Origin: Brienomyrus brachyistius
Taxonomy: Eukaryota; Chordata; Actinopteri; Osteoglossiformes; Mormyridae
DNA length: 64,000 bases
Direction of reading: 5' to 3'
Assembly (NCBI RefSeq): GCF_023856365.1
Contig: NC_064544.1
Location: forward strand, 24,838,399-24,902,398
Shown: positions 56,183-64,000 of the stretch, in pieces
Position numbering within the stretch: position 1 is the stretch's first letter
How the letters are laid out: each line of letters opens with the position of its first letter
Translations under genes and position numbers: made by a program
Notes under the pieces: generated by a model
What the model was told of the DNA's origin: nothing
Seen by the model: the letters and a program-made list of their open reading frames with translations, nothing else
Databases searched by the model: none

Positions 56183-56339
56183 CAGAGGTGGACATTTCAG
56201 GTCCAGAAAGTAAAAATCTGAATCAGGAATTTGTTTCAACCAACCATACAGAGTCACAGTCACAGAGTACTCAACTGGTTGGTTGAAACAAAATCCTGGT
56301 TTGGATTTTTACTTTCTGGACCTGAAATATCCACCTCTG
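56183..56339. mobile_element. Near-perfect 157-bp palindromic MITE
   Basis: CAGAGGTGGACATTTCAGGT..at the left is mirrored by ..ACCTGAAATATCCACCTCTG at the right. The arms of about 63 bp pair almost throughout, leaving a loop of about 30 bp ('tacagagtcacagtcacag'). CTTATA occurs at 56175-56180 and 56340-56345 as a probable target duplication. Confidence 0.85.
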
Positions 56340-56345
56340 CTTATA

Positions 56346-57100
56346 CCCTAACATTTGGTGAAAAACAAGTACTACGTGTGCCCTCCCCAGACACACAGAG
56401 TTTGGTCATACAATAGTACAAGACAACGCATAACCTTAACTACTTCAAAATTATATTTATTTTGATGTTAAATTACTGCCATTTAAGGTCTGTTTCATTC
56501 TATACATGCGATATACAGCACAATATACACATCTTTCATTTAAATAAAGCCGCAGTGATATCCTACCTGAATCTATAGCTGTAAAAATCCTGCTGTTAAA
56601 TTCACAGAGGGAAAATAGGAGGTAGATAAGATATAATTAATAGGTTTCTGTTCACATTGACCCATTTTCTCCTCCAGTGCTTGAGCATTATGTTCTCATT
56701 ATTTTAGGGTATTTGATTTTTATCAATATGTTTCTGGACTAAGCCATCTACAGGATGATAAGAAGATGAAGAAGGCTTAGTGCCAATAAGTGTTAGTCAT
56801 TCAATTTGCTTCCAATAAATCAATGAGAGCATAAACGTGAGTTTGTTTTCCCTTTATTATGTAAGTCTTTATTTAAATGGTGCCAGATTAAACAGATGTC
56901 ACAGTGGGGATTTATGGCTCCTTTTCCCATGCTAGGTGGTAGATGACTAGGGTCATCTTAATTATTAGTTAACAATTCAAACTGCAAAATTCTGCTTCTA
57001 TTCACCAACCCTCTTCAAAAATGTGTAGAAATAACAAATTACCTTTGGTATATGGGTCGTTTATTAATGAGTAGAAGCCAGCCACAATTAGAGCCAATTT
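56346..57100. other. No feature recognised
   Basis: AT-rich spacer, nothing supported. Confidence 0.4.
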
Positions 57101-57101
57101 T

Positions 57102-57736
57102 GTCAGGGTCTGTCCTGTCTGGTCCTGTCCTTTTTGTCTTGTCCCCATTTGGCCAGCAGGTGTCACCAGCCATCCCATCTTGTTTCTGCTTGTCTTGCCC
57201 TAGCTTTTCCCTGCTTGTGCTGTTTTCTGTTCTATTTAATAATCTTTGCATTACATTCCTAGTGTTTAATTCCCAGTATGTATTTAATGTTTCCTAGGTT
57301 TTGGTATTTGTAAAGCTCCCTAGTTACTGTGTTTATTTGTTATTAGAACCACCTCTTGCCCGTTTTCTTGTGCCAGTGCTTATTGATTGTTCTATTCTGT
57401 TACTTGTTGTCCTGCACCCAAGTTGATTGGTTAATTGATTATGTCTTACACCAATTCCTGGTTTGTCCCGGTTTTCTACTGTATGTATATTTAAGTGCCT
57501 GCCCTGTACTGTTCTCCAGTGAGTCATTGTATTACTGTAGGTGACTATCCTAAGGTTGCTCTGCCTGGTTTCTTAACGCTGTTCCTAGTTTTGCCCTGCT
57601 CCCCATTTTTGTTACCCCCCCCCCCCATTTGCTTTTAACCCCCTGTGGTCCTGTTTCTTTGTGCATATCCCAAGTGTTCTCTATTTCAATAAACCCTTGT
57701 TAGTCTTTGAGCCTCAAGTGCAGTGTCACTGCATTT
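57102..57736 (+). mobile_element. Probable solo LTR, long
   Basis: Starts TGTCAGGGTCTG, has TATTTAAG at about 57489, 'gtgagtcattgta' about 30 bp later, a C11 run at 57617-57627, AATAAA near 57690, and a TGTCA at about 57724-57728 near the end. The order TATA, GTCATT-like start, AATAAA parallels the other LTRs. No partner LTR or target duplication was found. Confidence 0.4.
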
Positions 57737-58736
57737 CCACACTTGCACCATGCCCTGCATCCAGGACACAATCTATTATTTCAAGAGAAAGGAGAAATAA
57801 ATGCCAAAAATCTTGACAGGTGGCTTTGTCTGTCTATCCTTTTCCTTACCCTTTTTCTTTCTTTCTTCCCTCCCTCCTTCTTTCCCTGACAGTCAGTGTT
57901 GTTTTCCCCTTAATTCCCAGGTCTCTCACCACTGTTGCTCTGATCCATGGGATGTTCTGTAGAGGTTTCCCACTGGCCATTTCCCTCCAGGTTCATTTAT
58001 GTTTGTGCTGGAGATTAATTAAGCTTCCCCCTCCTACCCCATTCACTTCCCAATCATCAGTTTACCAATGAGAAAATGTCATTTTAAGGGAATATGGTAG
58101 AAATGCCCGGAATGCAAGATGCTGCTGTTGGTCGCATGTAGGCTGGCAGTGGCACCAACTGTGGGTCCTCCAAGGGAGGAGATAAAAACATGAGAGTTTT
58201 TGTGCAGTGCAACCCATTGGCATACAGGGGGTAGCCTGAAACACTTAAGATTATGGAGGATTCCCTGCCCAGTTCTTTTGAAATTTCACAGACCACAATA
58301 ACATAAACTCTCTGGTTTCAGCCAGGAAAAGTGGTGATTTCATCTGTGTCATAGTCTGTTCTGTAGCAGAAATCGTTCACCTAGAATCCCTTTTCCGTTC
58401 AATGATAGGGTATTCCCAAGTCAAATGGAAGAAAACTGCTTTTATTTTTTGCATTAGTTGGTTTCCCTGGGGTTTTGATACAGTACAACGTGTCAAACAT
58501 GACTCAGTAAGGTCCTTTCATCAGTGTCCAGTGTTTACAGTTGTTAATATTTTAATGCAATTCAGTTTATTTTGTTTTATGTGTCTGTTACTTTTTTATC
58601 ACAGTTCAATATGTGATAATCTTAAAAGCTGGATGAGAGCATTAAAGTTGGTTAAATTTCAAAGAACAAACCAGAATCCCTGTAGGGGGCTCAATCACTG
58701 AATTACTGCTTGGTAAAACTTTTAGTTCACTGCAGT
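57737..58736. other. No feature recognised
   Basis: About 1 kb including a pyrimidine-rich stretch at 57835-57890. No gene. Confidence 0.4.
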
Positions 58737-58748
58737 CCCCACTATCCC

Positions 58749-59106
58749 ATCCATCCATCCATTTTCCAAACCGCTTATCCTACTGGGTCACGGGGGGTCC
58801 GGAGCCTATCCTGGAAGCAATGGGCACAAGGCAGGGAACAACCCAGGATGGGGGACCAGCCCATCGCAGGGCACACTCACACACCATTTACTCTCACATG
58901 CATTCCTATGGGCAATTTAGCAAGTCCACTTAGCCTCAGCATGTTTTTGGACTGTGGGGGGAAACCGGAGTACCCGGAGGAAACCCCACGACGACATGGG
59001 GAGAACATGTAAACTCCGCACGCATGTGACCCAGGCGGAGACTCGAACCCTGGTCCCAGAGGTGTGGGGCAACAGTGCTAAGCACTGCACCACCATGCCG
59101 CCCTAT
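58749..59106 (-). mobile_element. Full-length V-SINE with target duplication
   Basis: Complete copy, very similar to 14845-15204. Flanked by CCCCACTATCCC at 58737-58748 and 59107-59118. Confidence 0.92.
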
Positions 59107-59118
59107 CCCCACTATCCC

Positions 59119-60614
59119 CAGTAAGAAAAAAAACAGTGCCATGGCTAGTGGTGGCAGAGTGTCTGTGGCGATTAGTGAGAAGGTAAATTGCAGTGCAAAC
59201 TCTAGGATGATGACCTGATGCTGTGCTCTTTGATAAATGTACTTAATCAGTGAGGCTTCAGTACTATATCTGCATGAATGAGTAGGAATTTATGCAGTTA
59301 TGCACACAACGCTTCCACATAGAGTAACTGGCTTCTGAGTGATCTTACAACAACAATGTAATGTGAAGTAGTGTTACATGACAGAGTTGGCTTTTTCCAG
59401 GTTTGCAAGGCAAGGCCAAAGTCCAGAGTGAAGCCGGCATTATTAGTCTTCTGAATACCTCCTCATAATGAAAATGAATAAGTTTCCTTATTCAATAAAT
59501 GCCACATTTAGTGGAGAGTAATTCTCAGACAGCAGTTTAAATTACACCCAAATTAGAAAAGTATTTTACTCAGCAAGACATTTCAATACCTCTAATTATA
59601 TCAGATAGTAGGGTTGTGAACATCATTTAATCGATACACCTGTGCTGATCCAGAATCTGTACTCCGCACAAGAAGGCCATCTGCAAATACACGTAAGTTA
59701 ACTGTGCATATCCAATGGAAAATGCAGTGTCTCTGCTTAACAGAACTTATTTTATGTGGATTTGTGCTGATATGACAAGAACTGATTTTAATCTTTATAT
59801 GCTAATTCAAACTTCATTGGCACTGTTACAAAAATCGATTGCTGGCTTTTAAATGTGAACGTGTACTTGCATGCCAGTTACGTACATCCGTAATTATACT
59901 TTCCATTTTAACTGCAACCCATCACATGAGGTCAGGTGAGGTATTTTAAGTTGCTGTTTTTCTTCATTAATATGATAACTTTCGTCAGCTTTTACCCTCT
60001 TTAATTTATTGGCATCGGCCACTGAAAAATCCACACTGGTTGGCCAATAGTTACTATTAGTGGTGCAGCATAATTCTGCTGTTCCTGGGGCATACGTTAT
60101 ACGGTAATTCTGCTGCTCCTGGGGCAGCAAAGCTATGCTGTGAGCATTATCAGTCCCAGTGGATACTGTTAGTGGTGAAGGGAAATTCTGATGCCCTTGT
60201 ACTGTATATCTGGTAGCGCTGCTCTTGTAACAGAAACCTCTGCTCCTTGCCTCTTATTTTTTGTATTAGTAAACTCAATTAATGCTTATGTTTGTCAAAA
60301 TAACTTATTTTAGAATTTGGCAGAATACTGTCAAATTTGTTATTTATTTTTTAGAAAATATAATGGAAAACATATGGATTGATGGTGTTAAAATACTGAA
60401 GAAGGTCATCAAAGAAGTTGTTTTTCAGGAGGACGATTCCATCCAGTGTTATATGAAGAAGTTGGAAGAGGAAACTCACAGCTACTTTAAATCTACTTTG
60501 ATTACTCGCAAGAACGATTACTATTATGCAAGTGGGAGCTCAAACAGAACAACTGGATATAGTAAAGGGAAACCAAGCAAAACAAAACAGTGTAAAAAAA
60601 TATTATGTGGTACA
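59119..60614. other. No gene called; small internal duplications
   Basis: A 'taattctgctg.tcctggggca' unit is repeated at 60070-60128. A 115-aa Lys/Tyr-rich frame lies at 60282-60629 (+) with a splice-acceptor-like 'ttattttttag' inside it at 60343-60353; no domain recognised. Confidence 0.35.
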
Positions 60615-60846
60615 ATGGGCGGAGCGTAATGCTCCCCCTTCTGACGTCATAAGCGGAAGGGGCGTATCCTTAATTCTGATTGGTCAAGGGTTTATGTCCA
60701 TATATGGCATCATACATGCTTGTGCCACGTGTTGCCGATAGGGGGGCATATGGTTTGGGGGATTGCCGTTATGTCCATATATGGTATCATACATGCTTAT
60801 GCCACGTGTTGCCGATAGGGGGGGGGCATATGGTTTTGGAGATTGC
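60615..60846. promoter_or_regulatory. Cluster of CRE, CCAAT, CArG and E-box motifs in a 77-bp tandem duplication
   Basis: Perfect TGACGTCA at 60642-60649, ATTGG (inverted CCAAT) at 60679-60683, and CCATATATGG (CArG/SRF consensus) at 60698-60707 and 60775-60784. CACGTG (E-box) lies at 60726-60731 and 60803-60808. The last two pairs lie in two copies of a 77-bp unit. The spacing and perfection suggest a promoter or enhancer, but no recognised gene starts nearby. Binding and activity are inference. Confidence 0.45.
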
Positions 60847-62044
60847 CGTTAAACTTTAATAGAAAAAAAATACATTACATGTATTTATTAATGTGTTTTT
60901 TTTATGTTTTTAAGGAATAATAAAACAGAGCAGGATGGATGCAAGCTAGCGCATACACACGTTCAGCGGGGGGTCAGTCCGCCCCGTAGCTGCGTGTTGT
61001 TAGTAAGCGCCACGGCGTATTTTAAAAGAAGCACCAAAATGTTTTAAAGAAGGAAAACTTTAGTGTTATTTTAAAAGAAAAAGCAGGGTGAATTTAAACA
61101 AACATGCCCGAAAGAAGCAGAAGAGCAAATTTAAGCAAGCGCAAGCGAAATCAATAAACATACAGCCCGTCGTTTTAAAAGAAGCGAGCACTCATTATAT
61201 TTAACCACCACGAATGACTTTAGCGATATTTACCAGGTTGGAGAAAGCATGTAAGCAGCAAACTTTTAGAAGAAATAGGACAAAGCGATCCCGGAGATCT
61301 GCCACATGCGACTACTCCGTTTGAACAACGCGGGGCAGAATGGAGGCAGTGTTGCCAACTATTTTCAATGGAAAGTAGATAAAGTCTGCTCGAAAAGTCG
61401 CCAAATGTCGCTAGATGATGTCATGCGTATGTTTGCATATTGATGACGTAATTATGTCGTATTTGCATTCTGCGTGTTTTCCCTAATCCTTCCTCACGTG
61501 TCCAATATAAAACTGTTATGAATTACGTTACATATTTTCTGTCAGACAACACAACGGAACTTATTAACCAGCAGTTACATCCTCTGCAATGAAATTATTC
61601 CCGAATCCGGATTTATAACTGCGTTGGACAAAATCATTACTGTAGGTAAGTTAAAGACAGCATATGTGTTGTGATATTATCAGTTATATTTACAAGTAAA
61701 ATGAAAATAGATATAATTTATGCCACAGAATGCTTTCCGTCCATATTTCAAGGACGGATTGGGCCGTGACAACACCATTTGCACATGCACAGCTCATTCA
61801 CATCTATGTCAGCTGCCGTTCGGTCACGGGAATTTGCTGCTCCTTTCAGCCGGAGCTAGTGCTCACTGATCAGAGCAGACACAGGGAGATGAGTAACTGT
61901 ACCGGGAAAGCAAGACCTCACGCTTACAGGACAGTACTGGCGACATTTGGAAAGTTGCTAAGGTTTGTCCAAAAGTCGCTAGATTTGTCGCTAGGCGCTT
62001 TTTTGAAAAAAAGTCGTCAAGGGGGTCTGACTTTGGGCACCCCT
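60847..62044. other. Unassigned; repeated 'ttttaaaagaagc' and 'gtcgct' motifs
   Basis: 'ttttaaaagaa' occurs four times between 61020 and 61190. 'agtcgc/gtcgctag' occurs at 61396-61416 and 61974-61996. I cannot assign either to a family. Confidence 0.35.
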
Positions 62045-64000
62045 GCTTTATTCTGTCAAAATTCTTAAAAAATAAGGACCAACGGTTAAATGGGGCACTA
62101 TAGTCACTCTCTAGTCTCCCTGCATATTGGATGACCGCTGTCACTGTTGAATCTGGACTATGTTTCTTTAACTATCAAACAAGCTGCATTTCAGTTACCA
62201 TTGTCATCTTAACATGGTACTCCATCTAGTATCTCAAATCATGCTTGTAGACGCTAAAAGCTGGGGTACCTTGTAGGATGTCTTTATTAAAATAACTAAG
62301 ACCTTATTCTTTAAAGTTTTAAATGTGTATTTGATGCATGATGCTAAATACTTACTAGTTCCTATTAAAGCTTACTAGTTCCTATTAAATATAATTAAAT
62401 AATCATGGCCACCTTCTTTAAAATAACAAAAATGTATCCTAAATTCTCACAACTTTGCCTGATTCCACAGTTCCTACACCCCCCTACATTTCCATGACTT
62501 GCGAGATAAGAAAAGCAGACTTCTGTCTGCCTGGTCGATCATTTCTAGCCGCTACTTCGGTTCTTCCTCAAATCTTGTTGCCTAAATGACTTATATCACA
62601 ATCATACTAATTAAAAATTGCGCTATAATAGAGCAATCCTTACACATTTTAATAAAAAACGTAAACTATATATGCCAGGTGTTTGTTTTTTGATTGAGCA
62701 AACTCTAAAAGCCAACCTTTGGTTGTGCGCATGCTTGGGGTTTTCCTGTGTGTGTGTGTGTGTGTGTGTGCGTCTGTCTGTGTGTGTAGTTTGTTCATCT
62801 TGTGTCCAAAGTAAAGGTTATATTTTATACTACTTTAAAATAACACATTTTTGTTTGACTGTTTAACAAATACATCTAAAGTTTTTATACATTTAAACAT
62901 TAACAAAAGCTGTTAATGTCTTTTTTTAAAATTTACAAGTCTATTTTGTGTGGTTTTTCACAATAAGACTCATGAACGACTAAGTATGTTTTGGGGTCTG
63001 AATACACATCGCGGTCCTATACTTTCACAGACCTAAAGTTAAACTCTAAAGCCCCTGACCACCGGTGTGTGTGTGTTTGTGCACATGAGCATGAATATAC
63101 ATTTACTGAAAAAACATATTTATTAAAATAACTAAGGCTTTATTCTGTCAAAATTTTTTTAAATAATGCCAGCGGATAAACGGGGTCGTTATAGTCAATC
63201 TGTAGTCTCCCGGCATAGTGGATGACTGCTGACACTGTTGAATTTGAACTATGTTTCATTAACTATCAAACAGGCTGCAGCTCCGTTACCGTTGTCAACT
63301 TAGCATTGTACTCCAGCAAGCATCTCAGATCAAGCTTGTAGATTATATAAGCTGGGGCCGTGGGCACCTTGTAGGATGTCTTTATTAAAATAACTAAGAC
63401 CTTATTCTTTAAAGTTTTTAATGTGTATTTGCAGCATGGTTCTAAATGCAGCTTACTGGTTGCTATTAAATGTAATTAAATAATCATGTACACCTTCTTT
63501 AAAATAACAAGACTATATCCTAAATTCTTACACCCCTGCCTGATTCCACAGTTCCTACCCCACACTTATGTGACCCCCATCCCACCCTGCCATGACTTGT
63601 GAGATAAGGAAAGCACACTTATGCCTGCCTGGTCGGTCATTTCTAGCCACTATTTAGGTTCTTCCTCAAATCTTGTTGCCTAAATGACTTATATCCCACT
63701 CATATTAATTTAAAATTTCGCTATAACAAAACAATCTTTATACATTTTAATAAAAAAACGTGAACTATATATGTTTGGTGTTTTTCTTTTTATTGAGCAA
63801 ACTCTTTTTGTGTTTTTGTATGCGTGTCCGATACAACTGTAGTTTGTATACCTTTAAACATTAACAAAAACAGTTAATGTCTTTTCTTTAAAATTTACAA
63901 GTCTATTTCTGTCTGTTTTTTCGCGATAAGTTAGTAAACGACTAAGTTAGGGTGCTTTGAGGTTTGGTCACCCATTGCGATCATCAACCTAAAGTTAAAC
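62045..64000. repeat. 1.1-kb tandem repeat running off the right edge
   Basis: Unit 1 (62045-63136) and unit 2 (63137 to the edge) share long collinear stretches: 'ctttattctgtcaaaatt', 'gtagtctccc', 'cactgttgaat..gaactatgttt', 'ccttgtaggatgtctttattaaaataactaagac', 'ttaaataatcatg', 'gcctgattccacagttcct', 'tgagataag', 'ggttcttcctcaaatcttgttgcctaaatgacttatatc'. The offset is 1092-1098 bp. No conserved ORF. Confidence 0.85.
62746..62788. repeat. (TG)n microsatellite
   Basis: About 12 TG units, then 'cgtctgtctg' and TG again, inside repeat unit 1. It is absent from unit 2, so the two units differ here. Confidence 0.9.

Noticed and set aside
60282..60629. 115-aa Lys/Tyr-rich frame as a host exon
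   Set aside because: A splice-acceptor-like motif lies inside the frame, but there is no domain and no partner exon.
1..64000. tRNA genes suggested by A/B boxes
   Set aside because: All such boxes belong to V-SINE heads, which lack a proper cloverleaf and are joined to SINE bodies.

Overview
The window looks like intergenic or heterochromatic DNA from a ray-finned fish, most likely a teleost. The evidence is the repeat mix: V-SINEs with a tRNA-derived head, a Rex3 (RTE-clade) LINE recognisable by its RT motifs, Tc1, PIF/Harbinger and pogo-type DNA transposons, a CR1 LINE with an esterase ORF1, and Ty3-type LTR elements of the Tf1/sushi sort. I found no host protein-coding gene, tRNA, rRNA or CRISPR array that I can defend. 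Nearly every long reading frame belongs to a mobile element or is an antisense shadow of GC-rich repeat DNA. I cannot name the species.

Layout. 0-3 kb: a pogo-like element (TA-flanked inverted ends, 763-2024) hosting a decayed LTR, a LINE tail and a V-SINE, followed by a solo LTR. 3-7 kb: decayed V-SINEs and an LTR-like block. 7-11.6 kb: a four-layer nest in which a Tc1 copy is split by a Harbinger element carrying a transposase and a Myb-like gene. That transposase is in turn split by a 1.23-kb retroelement encoding a small predicted membrane protein. 12-18 kb: LINE tail, MITE, V-SINE with target-site duplication, and tandem 'gtccccac' blocks. 18.26-20.97 kb: a very young, complete but non-autonomous LTR retrotransposon with a proline-rich ORF. 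28-33 kb: two palindromic MITEs, one of them split by a near full-length CR1. 33-37 kb: two joined Rex3 fragments, interrupted by a piggyBac-type MITE (TTAA) and by a second copy of the membrane-protein retroelement. 38.1-40.5 kb: an intron-containing IS630/Tc1-superfamily (DD36E) transposon. 43.8-46.0 kb: a second, older copy of the LTR family. 47.5-48.9 kb: a Tc1 pseudogene. 49-60 kb: MITEs, V-SINEs and unassigned DNA. 60.6 kb: a dense cluster of transcription-factor-like motifs in a 77-bp tandem duplication. 62-64 kb: a 1.1-kb tandem repeat running off the right edge.

The two observations I rate most novel are these. (1) A repeated retroelement whose only ORF is a 141-aa predicted single-pass membrane protein with a C-terminal heptad region; it is present twice and each copy interrupts an identifiable older transposon. 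(2) A non-autonomous LTR family in which the primer-binding site just after the LTR is the exact complement of a 10-nt stretch near the expected transcript start. This is the signature of Tf1/sushi-type self-priming, here in elements that carry no gag or pol but a proline-rich, tandemly repeated reading frame.
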